Assembly: GCA_019244185.1 (NCBI GenBank)
Contig: JAFATB010000023.1
Location: forward strand, 186,001-250,000
Direction of reading: 5' to 3'
DNA: 64,000 nucleotides
From: Acidobacteriota bacterium
Lineage (GTDB): Bacteria; Acidobacteriota; Thermoanaerobaculia; Gp7-AA8
Below are positions 25,030 to 32,583 of the stretch, one piece after another. A program made the position numbers and the translations under genes. Position 1 is the stretch's first letter. Every line of letters begins with the position of its first letter. The notes below the pieces were generated by a model that saw only the letters and a program-made list of their open reading frames with translations, did no database searches and had not been told where the DNA came from.

Positions 25030-27237
25030 TCAGTGCGATCCGATGGTGCCGACGTTCTTGAGGGTGATCGCGATGCCGTAGCTCGACAGCGAATCCTCGG
25101 TCGTTCCGAACACGAGATACCGGCGGTATTCGAGCGCGACACCATAGCACGAGCCCGTCCACCCGGCGAGGTAGCGCTGCTCGAGGAACTTCCCTTCCTT
25201 CGCGTCGAAGTTCAGCTGGATATCCGCGCGGAAGCGGTCCTTGATGAGCGACGAGCCGGTGTTGAGCCGGATCTGGCTCGCGCCGTCCGTCGTGATGCCC
25301 GGCTGATGGAACGACGCAAAGTACGTGGCGCCGAGATACTTGTCGCTGTTCGCGCCCGTGCCGATGAGATTCGCCGAGAAGCTCACCGAGTCCGTCTGAT
25401 GCGAGACGTTGCCGAACGTCGCGTTCGCGTCGACGGTGATCGACTGATACGGGTTCACGCGCAGCGTCGCCGTCAACGGCGTGAACTTCTGCTCGCCGGT
25501 GGTGATCGTCGAAGACGAGGTCGCGGACGTGAACGGCTCGGAGAGCGCGACGCTCTGCCGCAGCGAGAACGACATCACCTCGCGCGCGTTGCCGTTCGGC
25601 CCCGTTTCCTTCCCGATCAGGCGCTGCGTCAGCGAGTACTCGACCGAGTTGCGCACGATCGGGAGGAACGGCGAGTCGACGGTGTCGAAGCGGATGATGC
25701 GTTCCTGGTTCGCGACGTTCGACGTGTAGACGTAGCGGAAGCGCGGCTCGATGACGTGCTTGAACTTCGAGAAGCCGCCGAGCGAGCGGTTGAAGACGCG
25801 CGAGAACGACGGGCCGACCACTTCGACCTGCCCCTGCGCGTAGAAGCGGTCGAGCGATTTGTCGTCCGCGACGCTCTGCGTGGTCTCGTCGAGGCTCGCC
25901 GAGTAGAACGTGTCGCGCACGGAGATCTGCGGCTTCACGGAGAGCCACGCCGGCGTGCGTACCTGCATCGACACGGTGGGGAAGACGTCGGTGCGCAGAT
26001 AGTCGGCGACGATGGTCTCGACGCCGGTGCTGCTCACGCCGCCCGACCGCAGGCGCGACGACGACGATTCCATCGAGAAGTAGAACGGTGTCGGCCCGAT
26101 GCGCTGCGGATACATGCGCAACTGCAGCGACGGCAACTGCTCGAAACGCTGGCGCGTGCCGAGGAAGACGAGGTCGCGGCGGTCGGCGAGGATGTTCAGC
26201 GAATACTTCGGACGGTTGCGCGTGAGGTACGCGGACGAATAGATGTTCGACAGCGTCTGCAGGCGCGAGTCGTCGTCGTACTGGCGGAAGAAGTCGAGGT
26301 CGGAGTAGTCCTGAATGTCGATGACGCCGCGGAAGCCGCCGGGCAGGTTGTCCTGCGCGTGCTGATACTGGTACTTCCACTCGACGCGTCCGGAGACGGG
26401 GTTGTTGACCGCGTGCGCGCGCAGGTCGCCGATCTTCACGTTGTCGGACGGCACGTAGCGGATGTCGACGCCCGCGCCGAAGTACCGCTGCGTCGAGACG
26501 TCGCCGTAGATCGTGGCATCGATGGAGTCGCCGAACGGCAGAAAGTACGCGTTCTCCAGCCGCGCCCCGAACTTGTTCGTGAAGCGCACGCGCGGGATGA
26601 GCAGCCCCTGCGAGCGATCGCGTTTCGTCGGCCAGATCAGACGCGGCGCCCAGAACACCGGCAGGCCGCGCGCGCGGAACGAGATGTTGCGCATGTACGC
26701 GTAGTCGTCGAGCGTGACGTCGGCCTCGCCGACGTGGAACGACCACGCCGGACGATCGAGATCGCACGACGTGAAGACGCCGTTGGTCATGTGGTACGTG
26801 TCTTCATCGACCTTCTCGATCTTGTCGCCGGAGAAATACATGGCCGGCTCCATCGTCGCCGTGGCGACGAAGAACGTGCCGGTCTTCGTGTCGAGGTTGT
26901 AGACGGCGTGGTTCGCGGTGAGGCGCGTGGGACCCTGATCGATGATGACGTGGCCTTCGGCGACGACGTCGTTCGTGCGCAGGTTCACCGACACCTTGTC
27001 CGCCTGCACCTTGATGTCCTGATAGTCGACGTGCACGTCGCGCTCGAGGAGGACGTATTCGCCTTTCTCGTATTCGACCGTGCCGTTCTCGGCGACCGTC
27101 CACTTCACTTCGCCGCCGCCCGGCTTCGGTCCCGGAATGAACTGGAACTTCGGCGTCTGGATCTTGGTCTTGGTGGCGGAAGTGGTCTGTGCGAGCGCGG
27201 AACCGGCGAGCAGGAGACAGAGGAACAGGCGGCGCAT
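25030..27237 (-). CDS. lptD: LPS-assembly protein LptD (OstA-type)
   Basis: The 735-residue protein has a signal peptide (MRRLFLCLLLAGSALAQ), an OstA/LptA-like N-terminal domain (about residues 45-190; VQADKVSVNLRTNDVVAEGHVI, in two parts), and a long C-terminal beta-barrel region with LRNISFR-type motifs (MRNISFRARGLPVFWAPRLI, in two parts). It ends in beta-strands. LptD inserts lipopolysaccharide into the outer leaflet, so this bacterium probably makes LPS or a related glycolipid. ATG 27237 is preferred; ATG 27249 (MPGT extension) is possible. The 164-bp inverted repeat at 27254-27417 lies just upstream, within its leader. Confidence 0.88.
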   Translation of the reverse strand: MRRLFLCLLLAGSALAQTTSATKTKIQTPKFQFIPGPKPGGGEVKWTVAENGTVEYEKGEYVLLERDVHVDYQDIKVQADKVSVNLRTNDVVAEGHVIIDQGPTRLTANHAVYNLDTKTGTFFVATATMEPAMYFSGDKIEKVDEDTYHMTNGVFTSCDLDRPAWSFHVGEADVTLDDYAYMRNISFRARGLPVFWAPRLIWPTKRDRSQGLLIPRVRFTNKFGARLENAYFLPFGDSIDATIYGDVSTQRYFGAGVDIRYVPSDNVKIGDLRAHAVNNPVSGRVEWKYQYQHAQDNLPGGFRGVIDIQDYSDLDFFRQYDDDSRLQTLSNIYSSAYLTRNRPKYSLNILADRRDLVFLGTRQRFEQLPSLQLRMYPQRIGPTPFYFSMESSSSRLRSGGVSSTGVETIVADYLRTDVFPTVSMQVRTPAWLSVKPQISVRDTFYSASLDETTQSVADDKSLDRFYAQGQVEVVGPSFSRVFNRSLGGFSKFKHVIEPRFRYVYTSNVANQERIIRFDTVDSPFLPIVRNSVEYSLTQRLIGKETGPNGNAREVMSFSLRQSVALSEPFTSATSSSTITTGEQKFTPLTATLRVNPYQSITVDANATFGNVSHQTDSVSFSANLIGTGANSDKYLGATYFASFHQPGITTDGASQIRLNTGSSLIKDRFRADIQLNFDAKEGKFLEQRYLAGWTGSCYGVALEYRRYLVFGTTEDSLSSYGIAITLKNVGTIGSH

Positions 27238-27253
27238 CGTCCCCGGCATTCTA

Positions 27254-27417
27254 AGGAACCTCCGCGGAAGTCGGAAGCGTGGCGTCAGAGGCGGCGCCGC
27301 GCCGTCTGCCGCGCCGTCGCTCCTCAGCGATGTCCCGCATCGCCTGCGTCGCGACGGCGCGCAGCCGGCACGGCGGCGCCTCTGACGCCATCGCTTCCGG
27401 CTTCCGCGGAGGTTCCT
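27254..27417 (+). repeat. 164-bp structured inverted repeat (MITE-like or leader structure)
   Basis: Arms 27254-27294 and 27376-27417 are inverted copies of about 41 bp that differ by one substitution and one inserted base. They begin AGGAACCTCCGCGGAAG on both strands. The 81-nt centre is itself nested: GCGCCGTCGC (27311-27320) pairs with GCGACGGCGC (27351-27360), and GCGATG (27327-27332) with CATCGC (27338-27343). TA dinucleotides flank the ends (27252-27253 and 27417-27418), as at a TA target-site duplication. The right end supplies the TAG stop of the upstream membrane-protein gene. It could be a non-autonomous transposon or a structured lptD leader. No second copy was seen here. Confidence 0.75.
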
Positions 27418-28285
27418 AACGCGCCGCGTCCGCTGCCGCCGCGCGCATCGCGCGGTCGATCCGGGCCATCTCCTGCAGTTCCATCCGCAGCTTGATGACC
27501 TCGAGCTGATACAGCCGCGCGACGTCTTCGGCGCGTCCGCGCTGCTGCCGCTTCCGCAGCGCGACGCGGTTGGCGATGCGCACGAACTCGCGATGCGCGC
27601 CGGCGTCGTGCCATCCCGCGCGCCCGAGTCGCCGCAGCGGATGCGCGGTCGCGCGAACGTCTTCCTCGTCGATGACATTCAACGCCGCTTCCTCGGTCAG
27701 CTCCGCGCGCACCGCCGGCCACTGCTTGAACACGACCGCGACGACGAGCAGCGGCAGCAGCGCGGCGACGGAGTAGGCGAGCGTGCGTTCGCCGGTGCGC
27801 GCGCGGAGGAGCGATGGCAGCCACGCCGCGCCGATCGCGGCGATCGCGGTCACGGCGTCGATCGCGGCCTGGCGCAGCTTGTCGCGCACGTGCGTGAGTC
27901 CGAACGTGATGCCGTAGCCGGCGACCGCGCCGGCGGCGACGCATTCGGCGAAACGCAGCAGCTCGTCCTCGCCGCGAAAGACGAATGTCGCCGCCGCGGC
28001 CGCGCCCATCATCGCGCCCAGGGTCATGCCGTCGGCCGGCTCGCTCTCGCGTCCGGTGAGACGCACGTACAGCGCGGCAACCGTGAGGATGATGCCCGCG
28101 AGGATCGGATGCCACGCCGCTTCGCCGGCAGCGAGGCGGATGAGGATGCCGGCCACGATGCCCGCCACGACCGGCACGCGCGCCTCGCCGGCCAGCGTGC
28201 TGTCGAGCGTCTTGAAGTACGACGCGGCGGCCATCGCGGCGAAGAAGGAGACGATCAGGATGATGGCGAGAACCGGGTCGGTCAT
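27416..28285 (-). CDS. Multi-pass membrane protein of unknown function
   Basis: The 289-residue protein has an N-terminal half of about six or seven hydrophobic segments (VLAIILIVSFFAAMAAASYF, ARVPVVAGIVAGILIRLAAG and others to about residue 190). A soluble, highly charged C-terminal half contains a helical RxAR-rich stretch (HREFVRIANRVALRKRQQRG). I do not recognise the family. The stop codon TAG lies inside the terminal bases of the inverted repeat, so the last residues (AAAADAAR) may have been set by its insertion. The gene follows ribF by 38 nt and precedes lptD, but no functional link is evident. Confidence 0.75.
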   Translation of the reverse strand: MTDPVLAIILIVSFFAAMAAASYFKTLDSTLAGEARVPVVAGIVAGILIRLAAGEAAWHPILAGIILTVAALYVRLTGRESEPADGMTLGAMMGAAAAATFVFRGEDELLRFAECVAAGAVAGYGITFGLTHVRDKLRQAAIDAVTAIAAIGAAWLPSLLRARTGERTLAYSVAALLPLLVVAVVFKQWPAVRAELTEEAALNVIDEEDVRATAHPLRRLGRAGWHDAGAHREFVRIANRVALRKRQQRGRAEDVARLYQLEVIKLRMELQEMARIDRAMRAAAADAAR

Positions 28286-28323
28286 GCGGGCCGGGAAATG
28301 CTACGACAGGTCGGCGTTGCGGC

Positions 28324-29301
28324 TCATGACAGATCGTCGTCGAACGTGCGGTCGCTCATCGGAATCGGATGCTGCAGAAACCAGCGCCGCGAGCGCTCGA
28401 TGTCGTTGCGGATCTGGTTCGTCAGCTCGAGCGCGGAGCGGAACTGCTGCTCGCGCCGCAGCAGCTTGTGAAACGAGAGCCGCACGGTGTCGCCGTAGAC
28501 GTTGGAATCGAAGTCGAGGATGTGGCTCTCGATCGTGGTCGCGTAGTTCTCGTACAGCGTCGGCCGCACGCCGATGTTGGTCACGCCTTCGAACGAGCGC
28601 GAGAAGCTCTCGAAGCGGCACGTGGTGATGTAGACGCCGCCGCCGGGAAAGAGATCGTTCGCGGGATCGACGTTGACGGTCGGGAAGCCCATCTTGCGCC
28701 CGAGGCGGCGGCCGGTCGCGACGCGCCCGTCGATGAAGTACGTGCGGCCGAGGGCGAGCGTCACGACGTGCATCGCGCCTTTGGCGATGGCGTCGCGCAC
28801 GATCGAGCTCGAGACGCGCATGCCGCGCAGCTTCACGTCGTCGATGCCGTGCACGTCGAAGCCGAAGCGCGCGCCGGCGGCGGTGAGCTTGGCGAGATTC
28901 CCCTCGCGTCCCGCGCCGAAACAGAAGTCGCGGCCGATGCGCACTTCGGCGACGCGCAGCGCGTTGACGAGGAACTCTTCGATGAAACGGTCGGCAGTCC
29001 AGCGCGAGAACTCGTGCGAGAAGGGGACGATCAGCAGCGCGTCGACGCCCATCGCGCGCAGCAGCTCTTCCTTCTGCGCGAGCGTGAGAATCTGTTTCGG
29101 CACGCGGTCCGGCGCGACGATCGACAGCGGATGCGGATGAAAGGTGATGACCGCCGACGGACGCCCGAGCTCGCGCGCGCGCGCCACGACGCCCGCGACG
29201 ATCTTCTGATGTCCCACGTGCATCCCGTCGAAGTTGCCGATCGTAGCGACGCAGCCGCGCGGCAGATCGGTCTGACGGAGTGGGTCCTGGATGACGAGCA
29301 T
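28324..29301 (-). CDS. ribF: Bifunctional riboflavin kinase/FAD synthetase
   Basis: The 325-residue protein is a full-length RibF. The N-terminal adenylyltransferase has ATIGNFDGMHVGHQKI and later GRDFCFGAGREG, and VSSSIVRDAI is the ISSTxIR-like motif. The C-terminal flavokinase has GRKMGFPTVNVDP and GVTNIGVRPTLYE. It makes FMN and then FAD from riboflavin in the cytoplasm. ATG 29301 is chosen because it begins the conserved region and lies 14 nt after a TACACT box. The gene starts the minus-strand run leading to lptD and diverges from the TIR-HAD gene. Confidence 0.95.
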   Translation of the reverse strand: MLVIQDPLRQTDLPRGCVATIGNFDGMHVGHQKIVAGVVARARELGRPSAVITFHPHPLSIVAPDRVPKQILTLAQKEELLRAMGVDALLIVPFSHEFSRWTADRFIEEFLVNALRVAEVRIGRDFCFGAGREGNLAKLTAAGARFGFDVHGIDDVKLRGMRVSSSIVRDAIAKGAMHVVTLALGRTYFIDGRVATGRRLGRKMGFPTVNVDPANDLFPGGGVYITTCRFESFSRSFEGVTNIGVRPTLYENYATTIESHILDFDSNVYGDTVRLSFHKLLRREQQFRSALELTNQIRNDIERSRRWFLQHPIPMSDRTFDDDLS

Positions 29302-29315
29302 GTGCGGCCGCGCGG

Positions 29316-29321
29316 AGTGTA
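29316..29321 (-). promoter_or_regulatory. Putative -10 box (TACACT) for ribF
   Basis: Minus-strand TACACT lies 14 nt upstream of ATG 29301, giving a predicted leader of only about 8 nt. Confidence 0.4.
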
Positions 29322-29425
29322 GCAAAGGCCCGTCTTATGGCTGGGCATGCCAAGCCCAGATTCGCTATGTTAGGCTGCGGAAGTCCACAATTCATTACAG
29401 CGGTGATTCCTCCTTGGAGGCGAAG

Positions 29426-31396
29426 ATGGAGAAGCCTTCGATGTTCATCGGCTCGTCCCGCGAAGCGTTGCCGATTGCTGAGGCGTTTCGCAACGGACTG
29501 AAGGACCACGTTCAGGTCACGCTCTGGAGCGATCTAGGAGTGTTTCCTCCTGGATTTTTCCCGCTCGAGTCACTCGAGGCGGCGGTCAATGACTTTCCGC
29601 ACGCGCTCATCGTCTTCAAGCCCGAGGACTTGACCACGAAGCGCGAGATCACAAAGTTCACCGCGCGCGACAATGCCGTTTTCGAACTGGGGCTCTTCGT
29701 CGGCCGCCATGGCCGCCGCTCCGCGTTCGTTGCCGTTCCACAGACCGCGGAGATGCATTTCCCGTCCGATCTGCTCGGCCTTGAACCGGTGCGGTACCGC
29801 GCGGTCGACAAGGACGATAAGGTCGAGTCGTACGACGTGAAAGAGGCCTGCGACGCGATTCTCAAAGCGTTGCGTGCGATTCCGCCGAAGCCGCGCACGC
29901 ACCCGCAACCGTCGCCGTTCTGGGACGTCCTGTCCAATCAGATCGTGATCCTCTATGGCGTGGAACACGAGATCAATGTGCATCCACATCCGCGCCACCG
30001 CATCTCTCTTCGCGACCTCGGCACGTCACTCGAGATCCGCGACTTTCTCCAGCGTCAGTACCCGCACAAGATGGTTCGGCTTCTGCCGGCGTCCCAACCA
30101 GGGCTGCCGCAGCAGATGCACGGCGCCGACTTGATTATCGTCGGCGGCTTCGTGACGAATGCCGAATTTGCGAAGCACCGCCACCGATACGAACACTACT
30201 TCCGTCTGAAGATGGGACGGCTGTGCGTTGTCGAAGGGCAACGTATCCATGTACCGGAGTTTCGGCCGCCGGACGGCAGCACGCCGCCGGACGTCCGCGA
30301 TCCGCAGGGAGTGGAGGACTTTCCGACGGAGTGGACGGCACAGGATTTCGGACTCGTCTTCAACGGTCCCCTCCATATGTACGGTCAGAACCGCCGCGTC
30401 GTCGCGATCGCGGGCGTGAAGGGACACGGCACGCACGGCTCGGCGACGTATCTCATCGGCGATTCACCGGCGGTCGACACACAACTGCGCGAGCGGCCAC
30501 TCGAATCGAGAGATACGCTGGAGATCGTCGTCGGCGTGGACGTCGTCAACGACGCGGTCAACCGCTCCGAGGCGCTGACGGTCCGATTCAACGGCGAGTG
30601 CGTCTTCGATGCGCCGAGGTCGCCGTCGCGGCCGTGCGAGTTGAACCGGCCGTGCGACGGCTGCGACTTCGGCGTGAAGCCGGTGGTGCATCCGCGCCTG
30701 CCGTCGAAGATGCTGACGTCGCAAATCCGCGCGATCGTATTTGATCTGGACGACACGCTGATCGATACGTTCGGAACGTTGATCATGCCGCTCGAAATGC
30801 AGGCAGCGCGGCTAATGATCGCCGCGCCAGGCGCACCGATGACGGATGAGAACGCGCTCGCGGCGGCGTTACTGCGTAGCCGTCGCGTGGCGCCGCAGAC
30901 CCTCGAGGCAGATTTGAGGAAGCGCGGATTTCCGCGCGACGTCCTGCAACTTCGCCACGATCTTCTGGAGAAAGTGTCGCTCGAGAACCTCGTGGTGTCG
31001 CCGGAGGTGCGGCAGTTACTCAAGGAACTGGAAGCGCGCTTCGAACTGTACTTGTTGACGGCAGGCAAGCGAGAGTTCCAGCGTGCGAAGATCAAAAAAC
31101 TCGCCATTCGCAGCCACTTCGCGGGCGTGAACATCGTCTCGAACTCTTCCTCCGATGCGAAGAAAGGAATGATCGAACGTCTCGCCGCGCGCCGCGACTA
31201 TAAGAGCGAAAACGTACTGATCGTCGGGAATCGGCTGGACAGCGAGATCGCCGCGGGCAATCGGCTGAATATGCCGACGGTTTGGATTCGTCACGGTGAA
31301 GGCGCCGATCTCAAACCGGGTCCGCATACGGGCATGCCTGATCACGAGATTCGGAGCGTGCTCGATCTTCGTAAGGTTCTGTGGCCGTGGTCGTGA
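29426..31396 (+). CDS. TIR-like (Cap12/PCTIR-type) - unknown middle domain - HAD hydrolase fusion
   Basis: The 656-residue protein starts at ATG 29426 behind GGAGG with 5-nt spacing. Residues 1-150 match the TIR-like domain of predicted nucleotide-binding proteins such as Cap12: SMFIGSSREALPIAEAF, then VTLWSDLGVFPPG, and RDNAVFELGLFVGR with the putative NADase glutamate at residue 87. Residues 160-420 form an unnamed module with ADLIIVGGFVTNAEF and VVAIAGVKGHGTHGSATYL. Residues 432-656 are a HAD hydrolase (VFDLDDTLIDT, LLTAGKRE, VLIVGNRLDSEIAAG). ATG 30710 could allow separate HAD translation. Hand-counted G+C at 30001-30060 is 35/60, against 46/60 at 28861-28920, consistent with acquisition. 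The role is inferred, probably NAD+-linked immunity or signalling. Confidence 0.85.
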   Translation: MEKPSMFIGSSREALPIAEAFRNGLKDHVQVTLWSDLGVFPPGFFPLESLEAAVNDFPHALIVFKPEDLTTKREITKFTARDNAVFELGLFVGRHGRRSAFVAVPQTAEMHFPSDLLGLEPVRYRAVDKDDKVESYDVKEACDAILKALRAIPPKPRTHPQPSPFWDVLSNQIVILYGVEHEINVHPHPRHRISLRDLGTSLEIRDFLQRQYPHKMVRLLPASQPGLPQQMHGADLIIVGGFVTNAEFAKHRHRYEHYFRLKMGRLCVVEGQRIHVPEFRPPDGSTPPDVRDPQGVEDFPTEWTAQDFGLVFNGPLHMYGQNRRVVAIAGVKGHGTHGSATYLIGDSPAVDTQLRERPLESRDTLEIVVGVDVVNDAVNRSEALTVRFNGECVFDAPRSPSRPCELNRPCDGCDFGVKPVVHPRLPSKMLTSQIRAIVFDLDDTLIDTFGTLIMPLEMQAARLMIAAPGAPMTDENALAAALLRSRRVAPQTLEADLRKRGFPRDVLQLRHDLLEKVSLENLVVSPEVRQLLKELEARFELYLLTAGKREFQRAKIKKLAIRSHFAGVNIVSNSSSDAKKGMIERLAARRDYKSENVLIVGNRLDSEIAAGNRLNMPTVWIRHGEGADLKPGPHTGMPDHEIRSVLDLRKVLWPWS

Positions 31397-31459
31397 CCTG
31401 GGCATCCATGGGCCGCGCGGAAGTCATGTCCTAACGAAGAACTCGTGCCCGGTCGGCGT

Positions 31460-32005
31460 TCACGCTCTTTCACGCTCAACCCGCAGCAAACAGCGCGTGG
31501 CGCCGCGGTGCATGCAGTGCGGCTCGCGGATGGCGATCGCTTCGCCGAAATGCCGCGAGAGGCCGCGGATGATGCCTTTCGCGACGAAGCAGAGGCGGCG
31601 TTCGGACGTGTAGCGGATCGTGATTTCGGTCTCGCTCTCACGCGTCGCCTCGAGGTACGGCGGCGTCGCGCCCGGCTGCTCGACGCGCACGGCGCGGTGC
31701 GCAGTCTCTTCCACGTGTTCGAGCACGTCGAGCGTGCGCCACGCCGGCTTCAGCAGATGGCGGTACATGGCGATGAGGTGCGGCGCGACGAACTCGCCGA
31801 ACGACTCGAGCAGCGCCGGCACTTCCTGCTGCGTCGCGTGCGCGGCCGCGACGACGATCGCCGTCAGTTCCTCATCCGGATACGACGTAATCGGCAGATA
31901 GACGTGCGAGCCGAGCCCCGCCGCCGCGAGGACTTCCGTCCACGCCGCCGCGCCGTACCGCTCCTCGGTGAACTTGCGGAGATGAACGAACATCGTGCCG
32001 TGCAT
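31460..32005 (-). CDS. Stand-alone H-NOX (heme NO-binding) protein
   Basis: The 181-residue protein has the length and motifs of a bacterial H-NOX domain. MFVHLRKFTEERYGAAAW is the typical N-terminus. His97 in DVLEHVEETAH fits the proximal heme ligand, P115-P116 the distorting proline, and Y132-T-S-E-R136 the YxSxR heme-propionate motif. H-NOX proteins bind nitric oxide or oxygen and signal to a kinase or c-di-GMP enzyme encoded nearby. Here the upstream operon member is a double REC/HD-GYP protein. ATG 32005 is preferred; ATG 31993 is possible. It ends 63 nt from the convergent TIR-HAD gene. Confidence 0.88.
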   Translation of the reverse strand: MHGTMFVHLRKFTEERYGAAAWTEVLAAAGLGSHVYLPITSYPDEELTAIVVAAAHATQQEVPALLESFGEFVAPHLIAMYRHLLKPAWRTLDVLEHVEETAHRAVRVEQPGATPPYLEATRESETEITIRYTSERRLCFVAKGIIRGLSRHFGEAIAIREPHCMHRGATRCLLRVERERA

Positions 32006-32046
32006 GCTCCATGAGAGTGGAGACGCGGGCGAACGGTGACAGCGCG

Positions 32047-32583
32047 CTACTTCGCGGTGAGCTCGTAGTCGAGCGTGCGGTCGAACGTGTCGAAGATCGC
32101 CGCGTCGCTCGCCTCCGGCTCGATCACGGAAATGTGCACGTCGACCCAGCGGTCGTGAAACGCGAAGTAGTAGTTCGCATTGTGCTGGTGCACGGTCTGC
32201 CCCTGGAACTTCGTGACGAGGTCGTACGTGACCTTCACGTACTTTGACGTGTCCGAGACCTTGACCGTCGGCTGCGCGATCATCGGATTGCGCGACGCCT
32301 GCGGCCAGTAGAAGTCGTAGACCTCGCGATTCGTGCGGCCGTTGCCCGACGGCGGCTCGACATAAAACGAGACATTGAAGCGCCCCGAGTTGGCGAGGAA
32401 CGCGTAGGCGCCGTCGTCGCGATGCGAGTCCTTTTTCTTCAGCAGCGGTGGCGCGTCGAACGAGATCGCCCACCCCTCCTTCGGGATCGGAATGCTGACG
32501 GGATCGGCGAGCGCTCCCGACGCGACGAAGAGAACGGCGGCGGCGAGCAACGCGAGTTTCGCGGGTTTCATCGGATTGTTCAT
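32047..32583 (-). CDS. Secreted protein of unknown function
   Basis: The 178-residue product starts at ATG 32583, which overlaps the upstream TGA (ATGA); ATG 32571 is a second possibility. A signal peptide (LALLAAAVLFVASGALADP) precedes a compact domain with GWAISFDAPPLLKKKD, FLANSGRFNVSFYVEPP and WVDVHISVIEPEASD. This resembles small periplasmic domains that follow stress or efflux genes, but I cannot name the family. It lies between the HD-GYP regulator and the H-NOX gene in one transcript, so it may be part of the response to the same signal. Confidence 0.8.
   Translation of the reverse strand: MNNPMKPAKLALLAAAVLFVASGALADPVSIPIPKEGWAISFDAPPLLKKKDSHRDDGAYAFLANSGRFNVSFYVEPPSGNGRTNREVYDFYWPQASRNPMIAQPTVKVSDTSKYVKVTYDLVTKFQGQTVHQHNANYYFAFHDRWVDVHISVIEPEASDAAIFDTFDRTLDYELTAK

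Noticed and set aside
28324..29425. FMN riboswitch upstream of ribF
   Set aside because: Only about 124 nt separate ribF from the divergent gene, the predicted leader is about 8 nt, and no conserved FMN-aptamer elements were seen.
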